Source: Pectobacterium peruviense (GTDB lineage Bacteria > Pseudomonadota > Gammaproteobacteria > Enterobacterales > Enterobacteriaceae). Taken from it: a stretch of 64,000 nt of DNA. Positions 48,392 through 57,509 of this stretch are shown piece by piece (within the stretch, counting starts at the first letter, position 1; each line of letters begins with the position of its first letter). Where the stretch lies: NCBI RefSeq assembly GCF_002847345.1, contig NZ_LXFV01000058.1, forward strand, positions 1 to 64,000, read 5' to 3'. The notes under the pieces are model-generated. The model had not been told where the DNA came from. It saw nothing but the letters and a program-made list of their open reading frames with translations, and searched no databases. The position numbers and the translations under genes are program-made.

Positions 48392-49189
48392 ATGATTAAA
48401 TGGCCGTGGAATAACACTCAACCTCAGGTGCAGACGCTTGAACATTGGCAAGCTGCAATTTCGATCCCGCTTCTCGCGCCCTTAAGCGACGAGGAACACC
48501 AGAAACTCGTCGCCCTTGCCGATCAGTTTCTGAAACAAAAGCGCTTGATTCCGTTACAGGAACTGCTATTGACAGACATCATGCAGCAGCGCATCGCTCT
48601 GCTGTTTTCTCTGCCAGTGTTGTCGCTGGGAATGGATGCGCTGGATGGCTTCCATGAGGTTCTGATTTATCCCGGCCCGTTCATTGTCGAGGAAGAGTGG
48701 CAAGACGACATCGGACTCGTGCATAAGGGGAAGATGGTGCAATCAGGGCAAAGCTGGGATCAGGGACCAATTGTCCTCAACTGGCAGGAAGTGCAGGACT
48801 CTTTCGACCTCTCCGGTTTCAACCTCGTCATTCATGAAGTCGCACACAAGCTGGATATTCGCAGTAGCGGTGAAGCAACCGGCGTTCCCTTGATTCCACT
48901 ACGCGATATTACTGTCTGGGAACAGCACCTGCACGCCGCAATGGATGCCTTACAGGAAGAAATCGATTTGGTAGGAGAAGATGCCGCTAGCATGGATCCT
49001 TACGCCGTCCACGATCCAGCAGAATGCTTTGCGGTGCTGTCGGAATATTTCTTCAGCGCCCCTGAGCTTCTCGAAGAGCGCTTCCCCGATCTGTATCGCT
49101 GCTTCCAAAAATTCTATCGACAAGATCCGCTCGCCCGACTAAAAAGCTGGCAAAGTAGCATCGACTACCGTGCACCATCCATTTACTAA
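48392..49189 (+). CDS. mtfA: Mlc titration factor MtfA (zinc metallopeptidase)
   Basis: Cytoplasmic protein that binds the repressor Mlc and so affects glucose phosphotransferase expression; it also has aminopeptidase activity. The 265 residues equal the E. coli length and contain the zinc motif HEVAH (His148, Glu149, His152), in [15 protein letters not shown]. It lies between tRNA-Ser and tRNA-Asn, as in E. coli. Confidence 0.96.
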   Translation: MIKWPWNNTQPQVQTLEHWQAAISIPLLAPLSDEEHQKLVALADQFLKQKRLIPLQELLLTDIMQQRIALLFSLPVLSLGMDALDGFHEVLIYPGPFIVEEEWQDDIGLVHKGKMVQSGQSWDQGPIVLNWQEVQDSFDLSGFNLVIHEVAHKLDIRSSGEATGVPLIPLRDITVWEQHLHAAMDALQEEIDLVGEDAASMDPYAVHDPAECFAVLSEYFFSAPELLEERFPDLYRCFQKFYRQDPLARLKSWQSSIDYRAPSIY

Positions 49190-49253
49190 CTCATAAAAAA
49201 AACAATAAATTGTACATAGCCTAAACAGTCAGACGAGAAAGCTGATTTTGCCG

Positions 49254-49282
49254 TTGACAGTACCGCGGGTGCCGGATATCAT
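49254..49282 (+). promoter_or_regulatory. promoter of tRNA-Asn
   Basis: A perfect TTGACA, 17-nt spacer and TATCAT, followed by a GC-rich CCGCCCCG discriminator. This is the usual form of a growth-rate-controlled stable RNA promoter. The start is expected near 49289, 12 nt before the mature tRNA. Confidence 0.88.
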
Positions 49283-49300
49283 CCGCCCCGTTCACACGAT

Positions 49301-49376
49301 TCCTCTGTAGTTCAGTCGGTAGAACGGCGGACTGTTAATCCGTATGTCACTGGTTCGAGTCCAGTCAGAGGAGCCA
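49301..49376 (+). tRNA. tRNA-Asn (anticodon GUU)
   Basis: A 76-nt cloverleaf: acceptor TCCTCTG with CAGAGGA, discriminator G, encoded CCA, anticodon GTT in CGGACTGTTAATCCG, and T arm CTGGTTCGAGTCCAG. tRNA-Asn 3' ends are common attachment sites, and an integrase remnant lies 175 bp downstream. Confidence 0.98.
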
Positions 49377-49385
49377 AATTTAGGA

Positions 49386-49424
49386 AATCCCGCTTAAGGA
49401 AACTTAAGCGGGATTTTTGCTTTT
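49386..49424 (+). terminator. terminator of tRNA-Asn
   Basis: AATCCCGCTTAAG, GAAA loop, CTTAAGCGGGATT: a perfect 13-bp stem, followed by TTTGCTTTT, starting 9 bp after the tRNA. Confidence 0.92.
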
Positions 49425-49551
49425 CAGCACTTTGTTTAATAAATTCATGTGCAAAGCGTCCTAAACGCGCATTCCGTTTTCGTCCCCACATTAGAAGAAT
49501 GAGGTGGTCAGATTTGGGGTCAGGTTGGTTCGATGACGGAGTGACCCCCAC

Positions 49552-49656
49552 ATGTCTCTTAACGACTCAAAAATCCACAACGTAAAACCACCCGCAAAAC
49601 CCTTCAACATTTCCGATTCTCACGGTCTGTACCTGCTGGTTAATCTAGGCGGTTAA
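49552..49656 (+). pseudogene. remnant of a tyrosine-recombinase (integrase) gene
   Basis: Thirty-four codons, MSLNDSKIHNVKPPAKPF then NISDSHGLYLLVNLGG and a stop. This matches the N-terminal arm of P4/CP4-57-type integrases, in which a short basic segment runs into GLYLLV. Full proteins have about 400 residues, and nothing further of the gene is recognisable, so it is a broken stub. A GGGGTCA/TGACCCC inverted repeat (49516-49548) lies just before it. It marks a former island insertion at tRNA-Asn. Confidence 0.75.
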
Positions 49657-49910
49657 CACCTCTGGTGCCTATACTGAGGTTTTTGCTGCTCTTTAGGTAT
49701 CCAATCAGCACCGATTTTAGAAGACAGAATTGAGGGCAAACTTACTGAACAGCGTTACTGAACAAAAGGAGAGATCAAAGAGATCGACACGCCTTTAAAC
49801 CGCAGCTAAACGGGCCTTCAGTTACCGTTGAAGCCGGAATGAATACCTGATATTTATCGAGCGGCTTTGCATGAAAATACATCATCAAACACCAACCAAG
49901 GTTAACAAAA
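49657..49910. other. 254-bp spacer after integrase remnant
   Basis: No gene seen. The short repeat TTACTGAAC occurs twice close together near 49741-49765. The sequence has no similarity I can recognise and may be decayed island DNA. Confidence 0.4.
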
Positions 49911-51083
49911 ATGCGACACCACTCTATGGCCAGCCTTACCAGAGTAATCGTCACCACTGCATTGTTTTGTACCGCCTTTTCTTCCATCGCCGCACCACAG
50001 AATGTTTCCCTAAAAAATCAGCAATTCGAGGGTCTGATCAGAGAACCGCTTACGTTGCAGGTAACACTGGATAATGGTACTCCAGCGATATTGGATGCAT
50101 TTGTTACCCGGCCAGTTGGCCAAACAAAACTCCCTGTGGTGGTGATCACTAACGGTACCGTTGGCACTGCCGAGTTTGATCGCTGGGAACTGAATCCAAA
50201 CCGCGAATCGTCAACTACGCTTGCCTTTGCACGCCACGGTTATGCTGCCGTTAGCGTATTGCGCGAAGGATACGGCTATTCAAGTGGTGGGGCTGAATAT
50301 TTAGGCGGTTCCTGCAAGCAGCCGCTGCATAAACTGGCAGGTGAAAAAGACACCAGAGATATGCTGGCTGCGCTTGAGGCAATAAGACGCCAGCCTTGGG
50401 CCTCTGCGGATCAAGCGATCCTAGCAGGGATGTCAGCAGGCGGTTTTGCCGTTCTGGCAACCAGCGCGGCAAACCCTCCTGGCGTTCAGGCTATAATCAA
50501 TTTTGACGGCGGCAGAGGTTCCATCGACGGCAAATCACTTTGTGATAGAGCCGGTCTGATTAATGCCTTCACCACTTATGGCGTAACCGCGCGCATCCCT
50601 TCCCTGTGGCTCTATTCCAGCAATGATCAATCTTTCACGCCCAAAATGGGCAGAGCATTTTATGAAGCCTACCGGAGTGGTGGAGGTAACGCTGAATTTA
50701 TTGAAATGCCAGCTTTTGGAAAAAATGGGCACGTTTTTATGGATACGGCTCCAGAGAATTTCTGGTGGAAACGCGTAGCTGACTTCCTTGCAGAGCAACA
50801 CTTGCCATTCGAGGAAGTCGTAACGTTGCCGTTAACACATCTCGTTTCCCCCGCAACCCTTAATAACCTCGCAGGCAAAAAGGCGTTCAGAAACTATGAA
50901 ACAGCACGGCTTTATGAGAAAGCGTTTGCGACGGGTAAAGATGGGGCATGGGGAACAGCATACTGGGCGCGAACCGGTAGTGAGGCGGCTAACATAGCGG
51001 TTAAGAACTGCGAAAAATTCCAGCCTAAAGATGCCACCAGTTGCACGGCATATGCCATCAATGATGAGGTTGTAGCAGAGTAA
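49911..51083 (+). CDS. secreted alpha/beta hydrolase
   Basis: A 390-residue protein with a signal peptide (about residues 1-28, ending SSIAA) and an alpha/beta hydrolase core. The nucleophile elbow is GMSAGG (Ser175), preceded by strand DQAILA. A later NDQSF and a FGKNGHVF segment may carry the acid and the His. The LREGYGYSSGG loop resembles dienelactone-hydrolase/acyl-peptidase relatives. Substrate unknown. The final 100 residues are outside the core and include a Cys pair. It stands alone downstream of the integrase stub. Confidence 0.75.
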   Translation: MRHHSMASLTRVIVTTALFCTAFSSIAAPQNVSLKNQQFEGLIREPLTLQVTLDNGTPAILDAFVTRPVGQTKLPVVVITNGTVGTAEFDRWELNPNRESSTTLAFARHGYAAVSVLREGYGYSSGGAEYLGGSCKQPLHKLAGEKDTRDMLAALEAIRRQPWASADQAILAGMSAGGFAVLATSAANPPGVQAIINFDGGRGSIDGKSLCDRAGLINAFTTYGVTARIPSLWLYSSNDQSFTPKMGRAFYEAYRSGGGNAEFIEMPAFGKNGHVFMDTAPENFWWKRVADFLAEQHLPFEEVVTLPLTHLVSPATLNNLAGKKAFRNYETARLYEKAFATGKDGAWGTAYWARTGSEAANIAVKNCEKFQPKDATSCTAYAINDEVVAE

Positions 51084-51096
51084 ATCGGCCATGAAA

Positions 51097-51121
51097 TCGG
51101 GAACCCCTTCGGGGTTTCCGA
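51097..51121. terminator. hairpin between hydrolase and MFS genes
   Basis: An 11-bp stem with one G-T pair around a TTC loop (TCGGGAACCCC / GGGGTTTCCGA), 14 bp after the hydrolase stop codon and between convergent genes. There is no T tract. Confidence 0.55.
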
Positions 51122-51172
51122 TGCGGTGAATACGGGCTTAAAGCCTGAGAAACTTATACTTAGGCCGGATAG

Positions 51173-52417
51173 TTAAACGCCCACTTTATTCACACTTGCC
51201 TGTGAGCGACAGCGAAACAATACCAGTGCAACCAGACACGCCGTTGCCTGTATACCGCCCAGCGTGGTGACAGCGGGAAACGTCAGTACCGAGCCGAGCC
51301 AGGTTGTCATCGCAGCCATTCCCATCGTCAAAAAACCAAGCAGAGCAGATGCCAAGCCAGCTTCTTTCCCAAAGGGGCCCATTGTAATCGCCGTTCCCAG
51401 TGGGTTGGCTAAGCCCATTCCCCAGAGGAACACGACCATGGACAAGGTGTACCAGCTCAAACTCGGTGCTTCCGGCCCAACCAGTAGCAAGCTTCCACCG
51501 ACTAACGCGGTAGTGAGCCCCACCGAAGCAATCCTTCGTGGACCATAACGGCGAGCCAGTCGCGGTGCAGCCATGCCTGCCCCAAAGACAACAAATACGG
51601 TGGAAGCAAAGTACAGTCCAGCCTGGAGCGATGATAGGCCAATCCCACTCATCAGAATCGCTGGTGCCGCACCGAAAGAAGCAAATAATCCGCTCATCAA
51701 CAGACTCATCGACAGTGCCGGAAGGATAAATTTCCCGTCCAATCCCAACCGTCCATAGGCAAGTAGTACGCCTGAAATGGAATGCGGGGCACGGCGTTCA
51801 GCGGGGTGTGTTTCCCCCAGCCCGTGAGCATAAAACACCGCGATGATAAAGGCGGCAAGCCCCACCAGTATAAAGATCGCTCGCCACCCTAATGTGGTGG
51901 TCAGTACACTCCCCATCAACGGTGAGAATCCGGGGGCAGCAGCCGTCGCGATCATCGTCAGAGACAGCGCACGCGCCAGTGTTTCACCTTCAAACAAATC
52001 ACGTGCAATCGCGCGCGCTAACACCGCAGCAGCGCATATACCCAGCGCCTGGATGACTCTTCCTACGATCAGCGTGTCAAGTGAACCGGCAAGGCCGCCA
52101 ACTACCGTGCCAACGATGAATAGTGATAGTCCCCCCAAGACGAGCGTCTTGCGTCCGTAGCGATCCGACAGCGGACCAACCACCAGCTGAGCTAGCGCGA
52201 AGGTAATGAAAAAACTGGAAAGCGTCAGGCCAAGTTCGCGTGCGGACGCCCCGAGCTGCTCCCCAATCTCTGGAAATGCTGGAAGGATGATGTTTGTGGA
52301 CAAGATGCTAATAGCCGAAAGACCTGCCAATAATGCGACAATTTTTCCGGTTAATCGTGGGCCTTCTGGGGTGTGAGGCTTTGCCATCATTTTAGTGGGT
52401 TTACTTTCAGTGCTCAT
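51173..52417 (-). CDS. MFS multidrug transporter, Bcr/CflA type
   Basis: Twelve-helix major facilitator of the DHA1 drug/proton antiporter group. The ATG at 52417 has GAGGT 5 nt upstream and gives 414 residues; codons further upstream add a hydrophilic stretch without a ribosome site. Motif A is GPLSDRYGRKTLVLGG between helices 2 and 3, and LSTNIILPAFPEIGEQLG is typical of Bcr/CflA proteins. Substrate unknown. An 8-bp inverted repeat CTGGCGTG/CACGCCAG (52438-52464) lies just upstream. Confidence 0.88.
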   Translation of the reverse strand: MSTESKPTKMMAKPHTPEGPRLTGKIVALLAGLSAISILSTNIILPAFPEIGEQLGASARELGLTLSSFFITFALAQLVVGPLSDRYGRKTLVLGGLSLFIVGTVVGGLAGSLDTLIVGRVIQALGICAAAVLARAIARDLFEGETLARALSLTMIATAAAPGFSPLMGSVLTTTLGWRAIFILVGLAAFIIAVFYAHGLGETHPAERRAPHSISGVLLAYGRLGLDGKFILPALSMSLLMSGLFASFGAAPAILMSGIGLSSLQAGLYFASTVFVVFGAGMAAPRLARRYGPRRIASVGLTTALVGGSLLLVGPEAPSLSWYTLSMVVFLWGMGLANPLGTAITMGPFGKEAGLASALLGFLTMGMAAMTTWLGSVLTFPAVTTLGGIQATACLVALVLFRCRSQASVNKVGV

Positions 52418-52536
52418 GGTTACCTCAACAGCAATGACTGGCGTGAAAATAGGTTCCACGCCAGCAGGCACAAAAATGTAGAGAGGGATCGCTACAATGT
52501 ATTGTTATTACCGATCATTTTCTGTATCAGCACCGT

Positions 52537-55500
52537 TTATACCGAGACTGGTTTATCGGTATACGCTTGATGATCAGGACGTATTTTGAACCAGATGGCA
52601 TACATCGCAGGCAGGAATACCAGTGTGATGATAGTCCCACCAAACGTCCCACCAATCAGGGTATAAGCCAGCGTTCCCCAGAAGACAGAATGCGTCAGCG
52701 GGATAAACGCCAGTATGGCGGCCATCGCCGTGAGCAACACTGGCCGAGCTCGCTGCACTGTCGCTTCCACCACCGCGTGGAACGGCGCCAATCCTTCCTG
52801 CTCGTTGTGATGGATCTGCCCTATCAGGATCAAGGTGTTACGCATCAGGATGCCCGACAGCGCAATCAGTCCCACAAGCGTATTGATGCCAAACGGCTGG
52901 TTGAAGATCAGCAGCGTTGGCACCACCCCAATCAGCCCCAGTGGCGCGGTGAGGAAAACCATCACCATCGCCGACATCGAGCGCACCTGTAGAATGATTA
53001 TCAACAGCGTCATGGCAATCATGATAGGGAACAGCGGTGCCATCGCCCCAGTGGCTTTTGCCGACTCCTCAATTGGCCCAGCCTGCTCAATACGGTATCC
53101 GGCCGGTAGTGTATTGATGACCGGCTGTAACTGTTTCAGGATCGCCGTCGAGACATCCGGTGGTTGCAGGTTTTCAGCGATATCACCGCGCACGGTGAGC
53201 GTCGGGGTACGATCGCGACGGCGCAGAATAGGGTCTTCCATCTGCACACCGACATCCCCTATCTGTGACAAAGGAATACGCTGACCGGCAGAACCCACCA
53301 AAGTAAAGCCTGCTATCTTTTCAGGATCGAGTCGGATATTCCCCGCCGCGCGTGCCATCACTTGCACCGAACGGATATCTTCACGCACAGACGTGATTGG
53401 AACGCCCGAGAGCAGGAACTGAAGCTGCTGAGCAACGGCATTCGATGTCAATCCCACCGCCTGTAGGCGATCCTGATTGAGCGTAAAATGCAGCGTCGGT
53501 ACCTTCGTGCCCCAGTCGGTGTTGACGGTTCTCATCATCGGGCTTTCCAGCATCACCTTTTCTACCTTGCCTGCAATCTCGCGTAGCTGAGCTGGATCCG
53601 GCCCCATGACACGGTAGGCCACCGGATAGGGAGAATACGGACCAAACACCAGTTGCGTCACGCGGACACGCGCTTCAGGTACCAGCCCCTCAGCAGCAAC
53701 TTCACGAAGTCGAAACTTCAGCGCCTCGCGTGCTTCTGGGTTATCCGTCCGCACAACAATCTTCGCAAACGACGGATCGGGCAGTTCTGGCGCCATAGCA
53801 AGGAAGAAACGTGGTGAACCTTGCCCAATGTAAGACGTAACGATTTTTGCCTCTTCCTGCTTGCTCAGCCAATCTTCTATCTTCGCCGCCGCCGCACTAG
53901 TCTGTTCAATGGAGGTGCCATAAGGCATCTGCACTTCTACCAAGACCTCAGGGCGATCGGAGGTCGGGAAAAATTGTTTTTTCACCAGTCCCATGCCTAA
54001 GATCGCGACAGTAAAGACGGCGATCACTGCGCCCGCCACTACCCATTTACGGGCAATGACGTGCGCCAGCAACTGGCGAAAGCGGTTGTAATGACGCGTG
54101 TTGTAGATGGCGGCGTGCCCCCCCTCAACCATTTTGATGTTCGGCAACATCTTCACGCCCAGATAAGGCGTAAACACCACCGCCACAACCCATGAAGCAA
54201 TCAGAGCGATACCCACAATCCAGAACATATTGCTGGTGTACTCACCGGCGGTGGATTGCGCGAAACCGTTGGGCATAAAACCGACAGCCGTCACCAGCGT
54301 ACCAGCCAGCATCGGTGCCGCCGTATGACTCCAGGCATAGGCCGAGGCTTTAACGCGGTCGTATCCCTCTTCCATTTTCACGACCATCATTTCGATGGCG
54401 ATGATGGCATCATCCACCAGCAATCCCAGCGCCAGGATCAAGGAACCCAGTGTAATACGGTCGAAGTTTTTGCCTGAAGCCTCCATCACCACAAATACAA
54501 TAGCCAGCGTCAACGGCACCGCTGCCGCAACAACAACGCCGACTCGCCATCCCATACTGATGAAACAGACCACCATCACCACAAGCAGCGCGACGAAAAA
54601 TTTGATCATGAACTCGTCGACGGACGAACTGATATTCACGGACTGATCGGTGACTTTCGTAAACGTCATGCCAAGTGGCATGCCTTCATTGATTTTGGTC
54701 GTCTCGGTATCCAATGCCTGACCCAAATCCAGGCCATTCCAGCCATCACGCATCACGACGCCCATTAACAGCGCTGGCTCACCCTGATTACGAACCAAAA
54801 AGGTTGCAGGGTTTTCGTAGCCACGTTCAACCGTCGCGACATCCGAGAGTTTCAGTGCCCTTCCCTGCGCGACAATCGGCGTTTCGCGGATCTTCTCCAG
54901 TGTGTCAAAAGCGCCATCCAGACGGATAAAGACCTGCGGCCCGCTGGTATTAATCGAACCGGCAGGCGTCAGTACGTTCTGGCTATTCAGCGCGGAGAAA
55001 ATATCCTGAGGGGAAATGCCCAGCGTTGCCAGTCGGTCATGCGAAAACGAGACGAAGATGCGTTCAGCCTGCTCTCCAATGATATTGACCTTTTTCACAC
55101 CAGGGACATGAAGCAGACGCTGCCGCAACGACTCCGCATCGCGAACGAGCAGACGCTGCGGCTCCCCTTTCGCCTTCAGCGCAAAGAGCGCAAAAGTAAC
55201 ATCGGAGAATTCATCGTTAACCATTGGTCCGATCACGCCTGCTGGCAGATTCTTCGCCTCATCGCCGAGCTTCTTACGCGCCTGATAAAATTCTTCCTGC
55301 ACCTGTGAAGGCGGTGTACCGTCCTGCAATGACAGCATGGTAAAAGCCAGTCCAGGGCGCGTGTACGTCTCACTGCGGTCATACCACTTGAGCTCCTGCA
55401 TACGTTTCTCAAGCGGTTCGGCGACCTGATCCTGCATTTCCTGCGCGGTGGCACCCGGCCAGGCAGAAATAATCGTCATCTGCTTGACCGTAAACGGTGG

Positions 55501-55626
55501 ATCTTCCGCTCGACCCAGTTCGAAGAACGAAAGAATACCGGCTACCGTAATCAGGATGATAAGAAATAAGGTGATTGAGCGCTCGCGGACGGCGAGTGCC
55601 GAAAGATTGAATCGCCCCTCACTCAT
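52537..55626 (-). CDS. RND efflux pump inner-membrane permease
   Basis: Proton-driven pump of the AcrB/HAE1 family, 1029 residues. It has twelve membrane helices, two large periplasmic loops, and the proton-relay acid pair in ILALGLLVDDAIIAIE. The opening RERSITLFLIILITVAGILSF is helix 1. It overlaps its adaptor gene by 4 bp, and the outer-membrane partner is encoded divergently beyond the TetR gene. Substrates cannot be read from the sequence. Confidence 0.95.
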   Translation of the reverse strand: MSEGRFNLSALAVRERSITLFLIILITVAGILSFFELGRAEDPPFTVKQMTIISAWPGATAQEMQDQVAEPLEKRMQELKWYDRSETYTRPGLAFTMLSLQDGTPPSQVQEEFYQARKKLGDEAKNLPAGVIGPMVNDEFSDVTFALFALKAKGEPQRLLVRDAESLRQRLLHVPGVKKVNIIGEQAERIFVSFSHDRLATLGISPQDIFSALNSQNVLTPAGSINTSGPQVFIRLDGAFDTLEKIRETPIVAQGRALKLSDVATVERGYENPATFLVRNQGEPALLMGVVMRDGWNGLDLGQALDTETTKINEGMPLGMTFTKVTDQSVNISSSVDEFMIKFFVALLVVMVVCFISMGWRVGVVVAAAVPLTLAIVFVVMEASGKNFDRITLGSLILALGLLVDDAIIAIEMMVVKMEEGYDRVKASAYAWSHTAAPMLAGTLVTAVGFMPNGFAQSTAGEYTSNMFWIVGIALIASWVVAVVFTPYLGVKMLPNIKMVEGGHAAIYNTRHYNRFRQLLAHVIARKWVVAGAVIAVFTVAILGMGLVKKQFFPTSDRPEVLVEVQMPYGTSIEQTSAAAAKIEDWLSKQEEAKIVTSYIGQGSPRFFLAMAPELPDPSFAKIVVRTDNPEAREALKFRLREVAAEGLVPEARVRVTQLVFGPYSPYPVAYRVMGPDPAQLREIAGKVEKVMLESPMMRTVNTDWGTKVPTLHFTLNQDRLQAVGLTSNAVAQQLQFLLSGVPITSVREDIRSVQVMARAAGNIRLDPEKIAGFTLVGSAGQRIPLSQIGDVGVQMEDPILRRRDRTPTLTVRGDIAENLQPPDVSTAILKQLQPVINTLPAGYRIEQAGPIEESAKATGAMAPLFPIMIAMTLLIIILQVRSMSAMVMVFLTAPLGLIGVVPTLLIFNQPFGINTLVGLIALSGILMRNTLILIGQIHHNEQEGLAPFHAVVEATVQRARPVLLTAMAAILAFIPLTHSVFWGTLAYTLIGGTFGGTIITLVFLPAMYAIWFKIRPDHQAYTDKPVSV

Positions 55627-56732
55627 GGTTGACTCCCAGCGACGCTGACATCACCTTGTGCAACCGTTCGGATGGCCTCACCGTCATGCAACAGATGGGC
55701 ACCTAAAGCCACAATCTGTTCACCGGGCTGTAGGCCGCTAGTCACTCTCGCCGTGTCATCCCCCAACCCAATCACCTGAACAGGATGCCAGGACACTTTG
55801 GCGGTTTTGCCTGAAATCCCCCACACACCCGGCCCTTTCCCCGCATCATAAATCGCGGCGATAGGCACCTGAAGAACCTGCTCAGGTAACTTACCTTCAG
55901 CAATATTGAGCGTGACGGTGGAGCCAAGCGGTGCATTCGCCAGCGTGCCTTCAAGCACATATCTTGCTTCAAACGTGCGCGTCTGAGGGTCGGCCGCATC
56001 GGACAGCAGCCGCAGTTTCGCGGGAATTAATGGCTTAGCGGAACCGTATAATATTGCCATCGCCTCGCTACCGACCACAGGGCGCAGCGTCTCAGGCAAA
56101 TGAACGACAGCCTCGCGTTGCCCTGCACGCGCCAGTCGGACGACAGGCTGCCCCGCGCTGACCACCTGCCCTGGCTCAGCCAGCGTGTCTACCACCACGC
56201 CATCGGCGTCGGCCATCAAAACGGCATACCCCGTCGCATTACGCGCCACATCTGCCTGAGCCTGCGCCGCACTCAGCTCCGCTTTCGCGGTCTCAGCAGC
56301 CGCCTTTATCTGATCGTAAGCTGAAGCAGATATGGCACCTGCGGCAACCAAACCTCGATAGCGTGCTTCGTCATCGGTAGCCTGTCTGGCACGAGCCCGG
56401 GCAGCGGTCACAGCCTGCTGCTGGGCCTGTGCCTGCAAACTGAGATCGATAGGGTCCAAACGCATCAACGGTTGACCACGTTTGACGCTTTCACCGGTAT
56501 CGACCAGACGTTCAAGGATTTTTCCTTGCACCCGAAAACCAAGGTCACTTTGAATTCGGGCGACGACAACGCCAGTAAACGAGCGGGAAATCTCAGCTGC
56601 GCTCACCACGGTAGCCGTTCTTACTAAAGGAGGCTGATTGCGTGGATCGTCAACGTTGGAAGCGTCGCCGCACGCCACCAGGGCGAGAGGCAACAGGCAA
56701 ACAGCGATAGTGGCAGATTTGAGACGAAGCAT
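55623..56732 (-). CDS. RND efflux periplasmic adaptor (lipoprotein)
   Basis: Membrane fusion protein linking pump and outer-membrane channel. The 369 residues have a lipoprotein signal with LVACGD (Cys21), paired lipoyl/barrel-sandwich halves (QGKILERLVDTGESVKRGQP; DGVVVDTLAEPGQVVSAGQP) flanking an alanine-rich helical hairpin, and a C-terminal beta barrel. It is the first gene of the operon, read from a promoter overlapped by a TetR-type operator. Confidence 0.95.
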   Translation of the reverse strand: MLRLKSATIAVCLLPLALVACGDASNVDDPRNQPPLVRTATVVSAAEISRSFTGVVVARIQSDLGFRVQGKILERLVDTGESVKRGQPLMRLDPIDLSLQAQAQQQAVTAARARARQATDDEARYRGLVAAGAISASAYDQIKAAAETAKAELSAAQAQADVARNATGYAVLMADADGVVVDTLAEPGQVVSAGQPVVRLARAGQREAVVHLPETLRPVVGSEAMAILYGSAKPLIPAKLRLLSDAADPQTRTFEARYVLEGTLANAPLGSTVTLNIAEGKLPEQVLQVPIAAIYDAGKGPGVWGISGKTAKVSWHPVQVIGLGDDTARVTSGLQPGEQIVALGAHLLHDGEAIRTVAQGDVSVAGSQP

Positions 56733-56767
56733 GGGTTCCCTTATTACATGAACAGGACAGAAACCGC

Positions 56768-56803
56768 ATTCTCCAACTAGTGACCAATATTGTCAATGGT
56801 CAC
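56768..56803 (-). promoter_or_regulatory. promoter and TetR operator of the adaptor-pump operon
   Basis: The operator GTGACCA-N10-TGGTCAC occupies 56780-56803. Within it, on the minus strand, lies a TTGACA -35 (56796-56791); a 17-nt spacer and GAGAAT -10 follow (56773-56768). Bound regulator would cover the -35 box. The same 24-bp architecture recurs at 57461-57484. Confidence 0.8.
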
Positions 56804-56807
56804 ATTT

Positions 56808-57422
56808 TTAAGGTGCCAGGCTACGTAATATCAACGACGACAGTAACACCGCCGCTGACGCTGCCGTATCCAGATTGTATTGCAATTGAACAGGACTGAT
56901 ATAAGGGTGCATAACCAGATAGATCGCATTCGCCGCCTCATCCAACGGCGTCTTGCGTTCAAATTCGCCGGATTGTCGTCCCTCAAGAAGAATTTGCTGA
57001 ATAAGCTGGCGTAGATTTTCTTCATATATCGCAGCTGAAGGCCACCGGTCGCGAGAGGACACAGCGGCAATGTCATAAATCTTGCGGTCATGAAAAAATA
57101 AGTCGCTACACGCTTCTGTCAAGGCTCTGAACAAGCGTCTCAGTTTTTCTGAAGCCGTTGGCGCATCTACGATCGCTGAATTGACAATATCCATAATCAT
57201 CGCCAGCCGGTTAGCGCAGATCACCTCGCCGATAGCCTGTTTGGAATCAAAAAATTTGTAGATGTATGCCTTAGAAAAGCCAATCGCTTTGGCCAGATCG
57301 GACACGGCAGTCTTTTCATATCCAAAATGCCCGAAGTGCTCAGTGGCAGCGTCCACAATCTGATCGCGGACGCTATGGTCCGACGGGCCACGTGGGGGAT
57401 GTGTATTCATATGTGTAGTCAT
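56808..57422 (-). CDS. TetR-family repressor of the efflux genes
   Basis: A 204-residue regulator. The N-terminal helix-turn-helix domain (about 15-65) contains AATEHFGHFGYEKTAVSDLAKA and the YIYKFFDSKQAIGEV segment typical of TetR proteins; the C-terminal domain should bind the inducer. It lies between the two divergent efflux units, and each unit has a matching GTGACCA-N10-TGGTCAC site, so local repression is the likely role. Confidence 0.92.
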   Translation of the reverse strand: MTTHMNTHPPRGPSDHSVRDQIVDAATEHFGHFGYEKTAVSDLAKAIGFSKAYIYKFFDSKQAIGEVICANRLAMIMDIVNSAIVDAPTASEKLRRLFRALTEACSDLFFHDRKIYDIAAVSSRDRWPSAAIYEENLRQLIQQILLEGRQSGEFERKTPLDEAANAIYLVMHPYISPVQLQYNLDTAASAAVLLSSLILRSLAP

Positions 57423-57450
57423 GTTTCAAGCTTAGCTCATCGGGTCTTGA

Positions 57451-57484
57451 TTGACAACGAGTGACCAATACGTAATATGGTCAC
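57451..57484 (+). promoter_or_regulatory. promoter and TetR operator of the outer-membrane factor gene
   Basis: TTGACA at 57451-57456, 16-nt spacer, TAATAT at 57473-57478. The operator GTGACCA-N10-TGGTCAC spans 57461-57484, over the spacer and -10. The tetR start codon is 39 bp away on the other strand, so the regulator may also control itself. Confidence 0.8.
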
Positions 57485-57509
57485 ATTATTTTTGGCTCAA
57501 GGAATTACT

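Noticed and set aside
48191..48451. 86-codon minus-strand frame across tRNA-Ser and the mtfA start
   Set aside because: It reads through the tRNA and the divergent mtfA start; no family resemblance.
49312..49551. 79-codon minus-strand frame ending in GLEPVTYGLTVRRSTD
   Set aside because: This C-terminus is the familiar false translation of a tRNA antisense strand; it overlaps tRNA-Asn and its terminator.
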